The notes under the pieces: model-generated
Seen by the model: the letters and a program-made list of their open reading frames with translations, nothing else
The model's database searches: none
What the model was told of the DNA's origin: nothing
In this document: piece after piece, positions 10,660 through 21,456 of the stretch
Layout: every line of letters starts with the position of its first letter
Position numbering within the stretch: position 1 is the first letter of the stretch
Assembly (NCBI GenBank): GCA_023897205.1
Contig: JAHWDD010000011.1
Coordinates: forward strand, 310,001 to 374,000
Reading direction: 5' to 3'
Length of the DNA: 64,000 bases
Origin: Exophiala sp. HKRS030
Taxonomy: Eukaryota > Ascomycota > Eurotiomycetes > Chaetothyriales > Herpotrichiellaceae
Made by a program: the position numbers and the translations under genes

Positions 10660-12108
10660 TCATCGTACTATCTTCCTTAATTTCACCTCGGGAACATCCC
10701 ACACAACGTCTCTGACACTCACACGCTGCCTCGCTGGTATCTTCATTGACAAATGTCCTGGACACCCAACCCATTCTTCGTTATGGATGAGTAGAAGCGG
10801 ACCTTTGCATCCTTCCTCAAGTACCAGTCCTTGATTGTCTGAACTAGACTCATCCCCTCCACCACCACCCGTGTTGGTCAACCCAATCGCCCTCTTTGCT
10901 CTCGTACTGACACACTCGTATAACCGAGTCGCATCATCTTCAGTACCTGACTGATATATTCCCACTCCCATCGAAGCCAAAGATATCGGATCCCCGTTAC
11001 CCCAAGGAGTGAAGGCGTTTCCTACATTATTCACCGACAGACAAGCGTCGATACCTTTTTGGATCATGTCTAGTACTTGTAAAGTCCCCCGGGGTCTTTT
11101 TGATGTATATCCGTCGTGACTATTTGTTGAAGGTCTCCCCATCATGAACAAATCACTCGTGGGTAAACCCACAAAATGAATGGGTAATTTTGGCTCCCTA
11201 ATTTCTTCCGCGAGTCTCGACATTTCGGTGTTGGTAAACAGCGTTAGACGTGTACAATGACCCAAAACTATCGTCTTGTTTGGGTTCGCACGTTCCTTCC
11301 ATTTCGCTTCTTTCAGGAGACGGATCACGTCCCATACCAAGGCAGGTTGATCTTGGTCGAGGTTATAATCGAGATGAAAATCTAGATTGAGAGAATATTT
11401 TATAGCCGTTTCGATTGCCCAAGTGATGTTTTCCAACGACGCTTCCCTCGAGGTTTCGACGTAAGGAGTCGTTCCTAATGCGCCGATGTGCCTTTTCGGC
11501 CCGTCGTGGTCCAACGCAGCTTCTAGGATCCTTAGATTTTCCGACCCGTACTCCGTACTGAATATAGGATCTTGTGCGAAGGCACAAATCTGTACATTCA
11601 TCTGCTTTGCGAATGCCGTCTGAAGAGATATGGCCGCTTCCAGGCACAATGTTTTCGTGACGTGGTCTAGTTCGACAAAGGCTCGACATGAAGTGACACC
11701 TTGTGTGAGTGACGTTCCTAGTAGTTGTGAACCACGTAGATACAAATCTTCCGAGGTGTAACGTCTCTTGGCCTCGGACGTCTTTGTCAGTGCTTCACCG
11801 AATGAACCTGATTGAGGTGCTAGGTCGGTGTAGTCTGGCAACCCATTACCGCCCGAATCACTTTCAGCCGAAGAAAACGGTGGATTGTGTTGAACGTTAC
11901 AGGTCAGAATGTATGCTTTGTCGAGATGAATGTGTGGATGACAGAGAGTTGGTAGAAGAAGTGATGCAGGTTCCGCCGACTCTGACTTGTTGGGTGGTTC
12001 GGTCGTCGGGTCTATGGATGTTATCGTGTTGTCGTTGTCGAAATCGATGGTGACAGTCCAACGAGATTTGGAATCTCTGCATGGAAGAATGACGTTTTCG
12101 AGTTTCAT
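10660..12108 (-). CDS. Cytosine-deaminase-like amidohydrolase
   Basis: Single exon, 482 residues. The metal-dependent hydrolase (TIM-barrel) order is clear: H-P-H-I-H-L-D-K at about 57-64 (metal ligands H59 and H61), H-L-D-Y at 245-248, G-H-C-T-R-L-T-L with H284, and N-N-V-G-N-A-F-T-P-W-G-N-G-D-P near 360. These line up by eye with E. coli CodA. However, the CodA proton-relay Glu217 corresponds to Tyr248, and the metal ligand Asp313 falls where Asn360/361 stand. The fold is therefore confident but cytosine deamination is not; another cyclic amide or a lost activity is possible. No signal peptide is seen, so it is probably cytosolic. The 609-base region to its right is its promoter. Confidence 0.8.
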   Translation of the reverse strand: MKLENVILPCRDSKSRWTVTIDFDNDNTITSIDPTTEPPNKSESAEPASLLLPTLCHPHIHLDKAYILTCNVQHNPPFSSAESDSGGNGLPDYTDLAPQSGSFGEALTKTSEAKRRYTSEDLYLRGSQLLGTSLTQGVTSCRAFVELDHVTKTLCLEAAISLQTAFAKQMNVQICAFAQDPIFSTEYGSENLRILEAALDHDGPKRHIGALGTTPYVETSREASLENITWAIETAIKYSLNLDFHLDYNLDQDQPALVWDVIRLLKEAKWKERANPNKTIVLGHCTRLTLFTNTEMSRLAEEIREPKLPIHFVGLPTSDLFMMGRPSTNSHDGYTSKRPRGTLQVLDMIQKGIDACLSVNNVGNAFTPWGNGDPISLASMGVGIYQSGTEDDATRLYECVSTRAKRAIGLTNTGGGGGDESSSDNQGLVLEEGCKGPLLLIHNEEWVGCPGHLSMKIPARQRVSVRDVVWDVPEVKLRKIVR

Positions 12109-12717
12109 TGTAGTCGGTCTTCGACAAGCTTATCTGTCTGCGTCCAGTACTTTGTTGTGATGGTGGTGCTGTTGCTGCTGTGGAGGGCTCATTCGATAAA
12201 ACCCTTTTGCAGCTATCGAAACAGACTCGTACATCTGGTGTACGACATTTCGGTAGCTTTCATCGATCAGTACATCTGTCGTAAGTTATCGACGGAACTT
12301 GGTGGAAATGGCTGTGATTGTGTCGTGATATCTATCAACTGATCCGGGGGGGCAATATGTTTAAGCGATGGTTTCGGCGTATCCCGCTTTCTGTGTAGAT
12401 AATGACAAAAACGATCCTTTTATCATTGTGACAAGTCTCTCCCGGAGAACGAAGGCAAACAGTCAGTATGCTATACCAGAATTGCTTCAACCCCGATGGA
12501 ATAAAAGCCCAAGGTGAGGCATGATATATGCTTATGGACAGAAGTAGGTAGTAGTTTGTCATGACTTTTCTGATGATGTCAGCATAGTGTGGTCTACTAA
12601 AGGCGATCCGGAGCCATGTTGCTGAACCGGAGAATGCTCGAAACATGAGCATGAGTCCAAGGACACCTAAATATTCTTTTTGGATCACCGTGCTAGTACG
12701 GAGTAGTAGTCACTATC
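12109..12717. other. Promoter region of the amidohydrolase
   Basis: Lies between the start of the amidohydrolase gene and the 3' end of the alpha-glucuronidase gene, both on the minus strand. No gene is seen. Confidence 0.45.
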
Positions 12718-15252
12718 CTAATCGACGACTCCCTTGGGCAATATAGCTATATAATCCAGCGGTGCCGGCTCAATTCCATCAGGAGTACCGACAATTATGA
12801 GGACATCCCCCTTTGCGATAGTGACGTTCCTGAACGTGATTCTGGTCGCCGAATGCGCATCCAAGTACACAGAAGCAGCGTGACCGAGCCTACCGGAGTC
12901 CACGTTGTCGCCCAGCCAGCTTCCAACGGTGTGATTGTTGATGGACACGGTCCACGATGAATTCCCTCCCATCATGTCAAAGTAGTTGACGGCCAGGTCG
13001 TATGTGCCGTTGGGGAAATTCAAAGTCGTCGAGGCGGTGCCGGTGGTGGAGTTTGAGCTCGTCACGATGCCAGTGGCGTTGCTGGCTGCTTCGAACGGAG
13101 AGACCGCGTACGGCACGTACCCGTCCAGCGTCATACTTTCGGCCTGGATGCGCCATGGGTGATTGCCAACACGGCCACCAGCGTCGGCGATGCCGGAGAG
13201 GTTGTGGTAGAAATTGGCAATGGCATCGCGCCACACGATCGAATGGCCAGCCTGGAAAGTCAACCGGAAGAGTGTCTCGTTGTACCGCTCCTCGTCAATC
13301 TTCCCCTGCAACCCTTCCCACTGTGTGACGAAAGTCTGGGCGACGTCGGCCCCTTCGTAATGTGCATCGTAAAAGTGTTGGATGACCGTCTTGCCAGAGT
13401 GCAGCTTATGGGTGTAGTTGACATGGTGAAACCACAGGACCAAATTGTCCGGGGTCGTGCTGATGTTTTCGTACATGGCGGCGACCTCGGCAGGGTATTG
13501 ACCAGAGTAGCCGGTCCCGTTGCTCACAGTCCGGTCCATGCCAATGGTCTTGTGGTCAGCACGAGTCCATTGACCCCAACCATTGTTATCCTGTGACTGA
13601 GGGTTCGGTCCAAAGTGAGTATACAAGATGTCCGTCAACGTCTGAATACCAAGATTCCCACTGTAGTTCTCGTAGGTGGGCCATGATGCCATGGACAGAC
13701 TTGTGATTGTTTTCATGACGGTCGGGTCTGGTCCAAAGGTCAATCGAATCCAGTCTTGGAGCATGGCTTCTGGATCATCAGCCGGGTTCCACGCCAGCCG
13801 ACCGTACGCGTAGAGGTTGGACATGGAGAGGTGGCTGCCTAACCATGTCTGGTTCGTGCCAACATTCACGACAGCCGCAGAACCACCAAGAGGACGATTG
13901 AAACGTTTGCCGGTGATAATATCCCGGACAAGCGATGGCTTATGATCAACCCTCAGGTCGAAATCGAGTACCGTCTTCCACAAGGGTGGCAGATAGACGA
14001 GATGGCATTGTTGACCGAGATATTCTTGTGTCACTTCCAGTTCAATGGCGGTGCTTGTGTTTTGTAGATGTGCGAAAAGAGGGGAGGTCGGCTCACGGAC
14101 CTGAAAATCGATCGGTCCATATTTGATCTGGACAATAACATTGTCGGCAAACTCCCCGTCGAGCCCTTTGAAGAAATCAACAGCTGCATTTGCCCGGTCG
14201 GCTTTCCAGTCGCTCTCATTGATCTGATCGTTGTACACAAATGCCCTGAACATCAGGATGCCTCCATGAGGTTTGAGGGCATTTGCGAATAGATTGGCGC
14301 CCTGAGCGAGTGTACGGTTGTACGTCAGGGGACCTGGTTGACCTTCGGAGTCTGCTTTCACCAGATATCCGGCCATGTCAGGAACTCTGCGGTAAATGGC
14401 ATCTGTAACATTACTCCACCATGAGATGACGCCCTTATCCAGGGGGTCGAACGTGGTTAGGTTGCCATAGGTCAAGTTCGCTGCTGGCGAGGCGAAATTC
14501 AACGAAATGCCGACTTGAACACCATATGGTCGCATTGCATCGGCCAGCCTCCCGAGTCCCTCTAAGTTTGCAGGGCTCAAAAGCGATGCATTTGCGTTAA
14601 CATTGTTTACAACGACCGCGTTAATCCGGATGGATGCCAACAGGCGAGCATATTCCGAAGCTCGGTCGAGATTGTCAACAACGAGGCCATTTTCAAAGAA
14701 GATCGAAGGTCCGCCATAACCTCGTTCAATGGAACCATCGAGATTGTCCCACTGATTGACCCATCGGACCGGTGCACTTGGGTTCGAAGCGTATGCGACT
14801 TTGGAAAAGTTTCCCTGGGCTAGCATCGACAGATACTCGAAAGCACCATAGAGTGCGCCTCGTTCATTTTGTCCAAGGATCTGCACGGTAGGGCCGGTAG
14901 TGTTGAGCCAGAAACCGTCGGCTTCGAGAGACGGAGTTTTTGCAGAGTGTCCATAGGCGTTGGAGTATTCAATGAGGGTGCCGACGACGATGGATGAATC
15001 ACTGTCGGCTTCGTGACTGGTAATGCTCAGATTCTGACCGAGAATTCCGGAGATACCTTTTTGGAGTTCAACGCCAGCAATATGCACGGGGTCGTTCACC
15101 GACGTGTTGAGTGACACAATTCTGGAAGGTAGAGAAGGTATGGAGTTTGCCGAATGCAATGGGGCATACCGGAGCCAGGCATCGATGCCACTTTCGGCGG
15201 CAACGGAGCCAACATAGAGGAACAGGGAGAAAGATAACATGGCGACGCGCAC
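12718..15252 (-). CDS. aguA: Secreted alpha-glucuronidase, GH67
   Basis: Single exon, 844 residues, the usual length of fungal GH67 enzymes. Residues 1-19 are a signal peptide ending V-A-A. The enzyme removes 4-O-methyl-glucuronic acid from the ends of xylo-oligosaccharides and acts outside the cell with xylanases and beta-xylosidases. Family motifs are intact: R-W-V-N-Q-W-D-N-L-D-G-S-I-E-R-G-Y-G-G near 163-180 (substrate binding), V-K-A-D-S-E-G-Q-P-G-P with the likely acid Glu303, and the base pair Asp382 (G-P-I-D-F-Q) and Glu410 (T-Q-E-Y-L-G). These match the catalytic E/D/E of characterised GH67 members. Many N-glycosylation sequons fit secretion. A GGCTAAA box lies about 290 bases upstream, which suggests control by the xylanase regulator XlnR. 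The gene symbol is by family. Confidence 0.95.
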   Translation of the reverse strand: MRVAMLSFSLFLYVGSVAAESGIDAWLRYAPLHSANSIPSLPSRIVSLNTSVNDPVHIAGVELQKGISGILGQNLSITSHEADSDSSIVVGTLIEYSNAYGHSAKTPSLEADGFWLNTTGPTVQILGQNERGALYGAFEYLSMLAQGNFSKVAYASNPSAPVRWVNQWDNLDGSIERGYGGPSIFFENGLVVDNLDRASEYARLLASIRINAVVVNNVNANASLLSPANLEGLGRLADAMRPYGVQVGISLNFASPAANLTYGNLTTFDPLDKGVISWWSNVTDAIYRRVPDMAGYLVKADSEGQPGPLTYNRTLAQGANLFANALKPHGGILMFRAFVYNDQINESDWKADRANAAVDFFKGLDGEFADNVIVQIKYGPIDFQVREPTSPLFAHLQNTSTAIELEVTQEYLGQQCHLVYLPPLWKTVLDFDLRVDHKPSLVRDIITGKRFNRPLGGSAAVVNVGTNQTWLGSHLSMSNLYAYGRLAWNPADDPEAMLQDWIRLTFGPDPTVMKTITSLSMASWPTYENYSGNLGIQTLTDILYTHFGPNPQSQDNNGWGQWTRADHKTIGMDRTVSNGTGYSGQYPAEVAAMYENISTTPDNLVLWFHHVNYTHKLHSGKTVIQHFYDAHYEGADVAQTFVTQWEGLQGKIDEERYNETLFRLTFQAGHSIVWRDAIANFYHNLSGIADAGGRVGNHPWRIQAESMTLDGYVPYAVSPFEAASNATGIVTSSNSTTGTASTTLNFPNGTYDLAVNYFDMMGGNSSWTVSINNHTVGSWLGDNVDSGRLGHAASVYLDAHSATRITFRNVTIAKGDVLIIVGTPDGIEPAPLDYIAILPKGVVD

Positions 15253-16963
15253 AGTGTCTTCATTCTGGATGATATGGAGGTCCCTCCATATTTGTATCCT
15301 TTAGCGATCATCCGCCGATCCCTTTCGACAAGCTTTCCTCCGGTCAATCACTGGAGCTTGGATTTTATCCCCCAGACTCCAGGTCAAGCTTGTACCTCAT
15401 CGGCATCTTTCCACGCCGCTGGTTGGCTGGCAGCTATAGCTTTCCCAGATGTTCAACCTGGAACGGAAGGGATTTTCTTCTCGGTAGATGCTTCGCCGAC
15501 GTTGGGTATTCAGGCAATGTTCCGATGAAGGTGAATCTTCGGCTAAAGCCCCTCTGGGATAGAATTCAGGCTATATTTGCAAAACCTTTTGGAGCATGGA
15601 AGCCATTTCAGAGGGAGGAGAGAACGCATTCTTCTCCGATGTAATGGAACGAATTGAACGGCAAATGAATTTCGGGGAAGAAAGCGGTTCATATCGTGGA
15701 ATCCTTCTATGTGCATGCGACCCAGAGTGGTCAGAGTCGAGGGAGTAATACAGGCTGCATCTGAGTTCCCAATGCCGCGCCGAAGAAATTCTACGGCACA
15801 GTATATGGCATGGTAATGACAACCATGGATCCCATGGTTGAGCTGCGGCCGCGTACACTGTAACATTGATCTCACGTCCACCGCTGTGGCATGTGAATGG
15901 GCGCACTGAAGAGAGTATGCCTTGGTGAGTCCTCGTAGGCATGTTGTGCTTGTAATCATGGCATGATCGAGCTGGCCAAGACTACAAGAAGAAAGTTCCA
16001 GCAGTGCAGGGACGATGGGCCCCTCTCCAGCTGGACCATGTTGTCTGCCTGGCCGTTTCTCGTCAAGCTGATTTGTTTTAAGGAAGAGATAATACGAGTA
16101 CGAGATCCTTCATCGTTTCCATGGCCAGTCAACAGGGAGTAGGGAGGCTGTGTTGCATATCATGGCTCTTGGCTCTAGTGTAGTGGTAGGCCTCGAGAAC
16201 AAGTCTGACGGAATATTGAGCACGGTGATATGCAAGACTCCTTGAAGAAGTTGATATGCCAGGATGATATGCCATCTAAAATCATCGTATCATTGAGACA
16301 GCTTTACCAATGCACACCTGGACATGACCTTTTGAAGCTGAGCCACGACAAACATGCATATTTGTTCTCCGCATATTCCCTGTCTTGATTGGCTGAGATC
16401 CCGAATACGAAGGGTTTCCTCTTTCAGCTCGGTCCACGAGGAGCTTCGCACCACTTTACTCCGTCCATCACACTCTTCTTTCACCCTTTCAGTATTCTGA
16501 AATGAAGCCGTATTCGTGATGCGATGGGTCTTCAAAGTCTTGGATTGACCTGCTCTGTAACGACATGGCCCTCGTGTGGGTTCAGAGACCCCATCGTTGT
16601 TGCGAATACGACGATAATCCAAAGCAGGCCGCAGGCTTGAAGATTTCAACATGAAATGAACATGACAGACTCGACGCGTATATATAGACCGTCTGATATC
16701 TTCATGGCTTCGTTGTCAACCCATTCATGTTTCGTTCCAACAATCTTCAAGGCACACAGTCCTTTCCAGTTTCTTTTTCGCCGCAGTTCTGAGCGGACAC
16801 GGCTCATCCTTTACTGACAGCGCCTCCAAAGGACACGGGCTCGAGTATTTGGGATAGAACAATCTTACCTTGTGTTCAGGATCCATCTTTTAACCCTCGC
16901 CGTACCCAAGCGCCTTCACCTCGAAACAGTTCGACTTCTGAAAATCATTGGACAAGGTCCGAC
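15253..16963. other. Divergent promoter region, GH67 / RTA1
   Basis: 1.7 kb separating two divergent genes. It contains the GGCTAAA box (15541) and a TATATATA run near 16679. Minus-strand frames at 15543-15959 and 16290-16652 have no recognisable content. Confidence 0.45.
15541..15547 (+). promoter_or_regulatory. Possible XlnR site (GGCTAAA)
   Basis: Exact match to the strong XlnR consensus, 289 bases upstream of the alpha-glucuronidase start. A CCCCAG at 15370 (CTGGGG on the other strand) fits the loose CreA consensus. A single site can occur by chance. Confidence 0.35.
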
Positions 16964-17941
16964 ATGTCGAACTCCAACAATAATACTTCTTCGTCCACCG
17001 ATGACCCTCACTTGTACTTTTATTCCCCTTCCACCGCTGCCGCTGTCGTCTTCTCAGTACTCTACCTCCTTCTGACCCTATGGCACTTTTACATCAACTT
17101 TATAGTTGCTCGGCGGCGGTTCGTCAAACACAAGTACACGATTCCGCTTTTCGTTGCGGCATTGATATCCACAGTTGGCTGGGTGGTACGCATTCTTTCC
17201 GTACGGAACGACACATCCATTCCCCTGTACGCGACCTCGGCATCTCTGATTGTCATAAGTCCGATCTTCGTCTGCGCCAGTCTGTATCTCCTTCTCACAC
17301 GCCTCATTCGAGCCACACTTCCCAACGGTCCTGCCCAATCATTCTTTGGGATAAAGCCCTCCTGGATGGGAAGATTGTTCATCACGAGTGACGTTTTCAG
17401 CTTTTTGACACAGTGCAGCGGCTCCGGAATAGCGAGTTCAGGCAACTGGGAGGGCAATTTGAAGGATGTCGGAACCAACGTGCTGCTTGTGGGGTTGGCG
17501 TTGCAACTTGCCACCTTTACCGTATTCCTTACTGTCATGGTGCGATTTGTGCGCAGGGTGACCAGGAGTCGAGATACAGACTTCAGCCCGTGCGTGAAAA
17601 AGGTCGTTATCGGCGCAAACATTGCGAGTTGTTTTGTGCAGGTTCGATATCTCATCCCCCTGTCTGCGTTGTAAAAAGTCGGTGGTCTGGACTGACAAAG
17701 TTGTAATTAGATTCGTTCCATTTACCGTGTCGTCGAATTCGCCCTTGGTATCGACGGATACCCATTCAACCACGAGTGGTGCCTTTACGTCCTCGAAGCG
17801 GCGCCGATGTTTTGTGCCCTGGCCATCCTTGCATATTACCACCCTGTCCACTGGATGCAAGACATGCCTAGAGCCGAGGTTGGATTGGAACATATTGGCC
17901 GGAATGCCAAAAGACCAAACGCCGCTCTCAGCGGTGCATAG
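16964..17941 (+). CDS. RTA1-family membrane protein
   Basis: Exons 16964-17641 and 17711-17941 join in frame to 302 residues; the 69-base intron opens with GTTCGA. Seven hydrophobic helices are visible. RTA1-type signatures include G-W-V-V-R-I-L-S after helix 2, S-L-Y-L-L-L-T-R-L-I-R near helix 3, D-V-F-S-F-L-T-Q-C-S-G-S-G-I in helix 4, and after the intron I-R-S-I-Y-R-V-V-E-F followed by E-W-C-L-Y-V-L-E-A-A-P-M. Members (yeast Rta1, Rsb1, Pug1) are plasma-membrane proteins linked to resistance to toxic compounds, sphingoid-base export or porphyrin transport. The substrate here is unknown. Its 3' end faces a Zn2Cys6 regulator 430 bases away. Confidence 0.9.
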
Positions 17942-18371
17942 AAGTTAGAGTCAAAAGGAGGAATGAAAACCGTACATCATCATCATCATCCGATAAGCTG
18001 AGAAATTGTCAAAGCGCGAAGACACCGGAATAAGCAGTGAGAAGTGTTGTTGAAAGAATATGGGAAGCAACTGATCATCGAATGTTAATACTGGCTCGAC
18101 ATGACGAGTGTGATACTCGCCTGCGCCCGGGTCGCGATTGTTTGGCACGGGGCGGCCTGAAGCTCCGGAAGACAACTAATTGTTCTGCATGTACAAGGAG
18201 GCCATGGTCGTAAGGTCATATTATTCAATCGTTCTGAGATGAGAAAGTGTCTGGAAATCAATTTCGCTGCGTCAAGTTATCCAAATCGAGCTCCTTGAGC
18301 TAGAGGCCGATACTTCAGTTCCGTCTTGCTTGCAACAACATGCTATAGGCATGTCATTTCTTCATATCTTG
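17942..18371. other. Intergenic between converging genes
   Basis: Shared 3' region of the RTA1 gene and the Zn2Cys6 regulator. It includes a short CAT repeat near 17978. Nothing else is seen. Confidence 0.45.
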
Positions 18372-19739
18372 CTATGGCGGGGCCAGGATTGTGTTCGGCG
18401 TTATATCTCTTTTGGTTAGATGTAATTGCAACACCGAGGGCAACTGTAAAATTCCGCCATTCAGTTCCGCAACCACCGTAGAGATAATATTCTGCGGCCA
18501 AGAGAGAAACTGAGCATACTCCGAATTTTCCAGCCGCAGGAAAATGCTCTCGGCCCACTCGGTGACACCATAAAGGACACGTATCCTCGATACATCTGCG
18601 CGATGCATGAACTCGTGCGTCGCAAGTGGAACGATGAGCAGTTGAACCCCCACAAAGTAGGAGAGGAGGAGCTGAGCCACAAGGTTGTTTGGGTCGAGGA
18701 ATGTCTTGAACGAGTCGTGGCACAAATCGTACCATATTGTATATAGTTCGGTGAATTGCATATACCCTGATGCTGAACTGGTCTGCAACGCGCTTACCAC
18801 ATCTACCAGTCCAGCATGGAAGTTATAATGGGTATCGTCGCTCAACAAAGGACTGATTTCCTCAAGAGCGAGGTATGCGTCTTCGAGCAACGTTGGATCG
18901 ACGGTTGGGAGATGTTCGAGCCGAGGCGCCATGAACTTCAAGTGCCAATCGGGTTGTAAATTGAACGCCGTAGGAGAGAGTTCTCGTTGAATCTTGTCCG
19001 TAGTCAACGCGCAGCCTCTGACCATGGTGATGAAGTCTGTCAAGCCGTCACCCATATACGATGCTTGGAAAGTCAAGGCATAACATGAAGCCAGCATGGC
19101 GTCAGATTCGCCGTAACAGCGGGACGCTTGACTCAGAGCCTGGTTGAGGCCTGCAAGCGCCTGGCCACGATGGACAAGGGACTCGCGGCGGTAGTCGATG
19201 CCCGTCAACCGACCGAGATGAGATGCGCCCAACGACAGGATCGCATGCATGAGATACTCGTGCTGTTCGGCAAATTGCGGTATCTCATGAACCCACACGT
19301 GGTCATTGCCCACGGGCAAGTGAGGATATGCGATAGTCAAGAAATGATGAAAGAAGCGCATATCCACCATGGAAAAGGTCACTCCTGCGAAAGATGGTGT
19401 CGCAGGTGGATTCCGTTTGATCAACGGCAGGTTGGACCTGCGCGCCGGGGTTTCTGTAGGATAGACACATGGGATGCCTTTGAGTAAGCAGCTCCCACAT
19501 TCGGGCTTCTGCTCGCCACACTTGATCTTGCGGGCTTTACAACTGAAGCATCCCGCCCGCGACTTTTTGTGCGACCGGCGTGTCAGATTTGGTGCCAGGG
19601 TGCGGGATTTGGTGTGCTTCCGGCCATCGCCATCTTCGTGGGCGGAGAGAGAGGCGTCTGCAGAACAATCCCAAGGCGAGAGTGAGTTGGTGGGTGTCAA
19701 ACTATCACCCGAAAGACTGGTACTGTTTGTCGGACTCAT
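18372..19739 (-). CDS. Zn2Cys6 transcription factor
   Basis: Single exon, 455 residues. The binuclear zinc cluster is complete, with cysteines at 64, 67, 74, 81, 84 and 91, and is preceded by a basic stretch (R-R-S-H-K-K-S-R). The spacing C-x2-C-x6-C-x6-C-x2-C-x6-C with K-A-R-K-I-K-C-G-E-Q-K-P-E-C is the Upc2/sterol-regulator-like type. The remaining 360 residues look like the helical fungal activator domain (F-F-H-H-F-L near 130, then A-I-L-S-L-G-A-S-H-L). It is probably nuclear. The target is unknown; the nearest genes are the RTA1 protein and the repeat protein. The C-terminus is short but not obviously cut. Confidence 0.88.
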   Translation of the reverse strand: MSPTNSTSLSGDSLTPTNSLSPWDCSADASLSAHEDGDGRKHTKSRTLAPNLTRRSHKKSRAGCFSCKARKIKCGEQKPECGSCLLKGIPCVYPTETPARRSNLPLIKRNPPATPSFAGVTFSMVDMRFFHHFLTIAYPHLPVGNDHVWVHEIPQFAEQHEYLMHAILSLGASHLGRLTGIDYRRESLVHRGQALAGLNQALSQASRCYGESDAMLASCYALTFQASYMGDGLTDFITMVRGCALTTDKIQRELSPTAFNLQPDWHLKFMAPRLEHLPTVDPTLLEDAYLALEEISPLLSDDTHYNFHAGLVDVVSALQTSSASGYMQFTELYTIWYDLCHDSFKTFLDPNNLVAQLLLSYFVGVQLLIVPLATHEFMHRADVSRIRVLYGVTEWAESIFLRLENSEYAQFLSWPQNIISTVVAELNGGILQLPSVLQLHLTKRDITPNTILAPP

Positions 19740-20962
19740 TTCTGAATGCTGCTGGGAAGAGGCAGAAATTCAGGCTGCGAGGGAAGCAGGCATGATGGAG
19801 TCCTGAATATTAGTTTTCTGGAACATTTTTTGGGGTCCGGAAGTTCTTCATGGCCAGTGCCAGGTGCCCCCTATCAATCAATGCAGGGCTCAAAGTACGG
19901 AGTAGGCGTAGGTCACTCTCCTAGTTTACACACGGTTAGAGTCAACAGGCGACCCAAGCAACAGACAGCATCAGATTTCCCCGACGGTTGAGCCACGAGC
20001 CACGATCGGGTATGGTCGGCCAGGCACGAGGCATAAACGAAATGAGATACTGCGAAGGGTCTTTCAGCTCTACGAGTCAAGTGCTCCGTCCTCGCAAGGG
20101 GAGGTCAGGCAGCGAAACGTTTCAGCCTGGCAGAACACGAGAATGTGACGCCAGAATGCAAAATGAGTCCAATAAGGAAGGACAGCAGTACAGAAGGACA
20201 CTGCAGTAGGTTTAGGCGTGCGCCCTTTGCACTCCTTGGTATGGACAGGGGGTAAATGTCCATTGGAAGATATTGATTTTAGGGCCATATTGTCGCCATT
20301 GTCGACAGGCCTCAGCGGCTTGACACGGGCCTCCCAAGACTGTGTTTTAGGTGGAGATGAGGCTTCATGGGCGTGATTGATCCAGGGTTCGTGGGCCAAA
20401 AATAGGAGGATCGTCCTCTTCGCTTCCTGGGCGGAGAATTCCACTGTCTGTTAACGGCAATTCATCGTACGGCGGTCAATCCCAGTGGTCAATAAATGGT
20501 GCATGACTCCAAGGCGGAAACGGATGAAAGGAGCAAGTCCATCCCATGCCCACGAGGATTTCCAGGATTCGTTCCGCTCTTGGTTGCTATATTACTGTAC
20601 TGTAGTCCCTGAACAAAAGTCACGAGGCTTGAGGAAAAACCGAGAATTACCGTTCATCGTGCCTCGGAGCGGGAGAAAATGGGGACCTCTTGAGGGAGCA
20701 GTGTGTATTGTATCAAGTAAATCGCGCAACAGCAAACCCAATATTGACCTCATGGTGGAAGCGCATTTCCCGATTGTTTCCATTGAGTCAAATGAGAGAA
20801 AAGAGGCTTCATGCTGACTCAAGGAATTTGGTCATTGTTATGTATGCCCATTATTGAGTCCCAGTTGGAGTATCGAAGTTTTGAATTCAGAGGATGCGAA
20901 AGAATGAGTAATCAATCATCTGCCTCCGTACGAGATACCCGCTACGAGTAGACGTCGGGGAC
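19740..20962. other. Intergenic, upstream of Zn2Cys6 gene
   Basis: 1.2 kb with only short overlapping frames on both strands, none with a recognisable motif. Confidence 0.4.
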
Positions 20963-21456
20963 TTATCCCATTTCCTCCCTGACCTCGCCCATCGGATTGA
21001 TCCTAGAGGCGTCAACCTGCTCATCGTCCAGGCCAGTCGACTTGGTAGTTGACACGTTCTCCTTTCCGCTCAGAGGATCGATCTTTGCTCCCTGGATGGC
21101 TTCATCCCTACCAACAACACCTTGACTGTCTGCATGTGGAGCGGGATGTTGGTACTGGCCTAAGCCACAGTCGATTAACATGGGAGTCATGATCAGGCAT
21201 TCTGGATCGAGGGAAGTCAAAACACAAGTATTATACGTACCTGCCCCTCCGAGAGGATCGATTCGAGTTTGATCAATGCTTCTATCAGTACCTGCAGCGC
21301 CTCTCGAGGATTGATCGTGAGGATAATCAGTCTTGGTGTCAGAAGCAAGAGGATCAATCTTTGTAGCAGAAATTTTCTCGTTACTTCCTGATGCGCCGCT
21401 GCCAGACTTGTCAATGTTGATGTTTGGGGCCGCCTTCAAAGACCGTACCTAGACAT
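20963..21456 (-). CDS. Small protein of four degenerate I-D-P-L repeats
   Basis: Three exons are proposed: 21456-21449, 21398-21241 and 21159-20963 (introns of 50 and 81 bases), giving 120 residues. The first exon encodes only Met-Ser plus two bases. The second intron is a multiple of three without an in-frame stop, so it could be retained, but its GTACGT donor and TTAG acceptor are good. The protein has no hydrophobic core and is likely disordered. A unit of about 14 residues ending (A/T/S)-(K/R)-I-(D/N)-P-(L/M) occurs four times, starting at N-E-K-I, D-R-S-I, D-E-A-I and D-E-Q-V. I know no function for it. A signature of conserved small stress or spore proteins is possible but not shown. 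Confidence 0.55.

Noticed and set aside
16290..16652. 120-codon minus frame with a TATA-like run upstream
   Set aside because: Basic, motif-free sequence. The TATATATA run alone is weak evidence.
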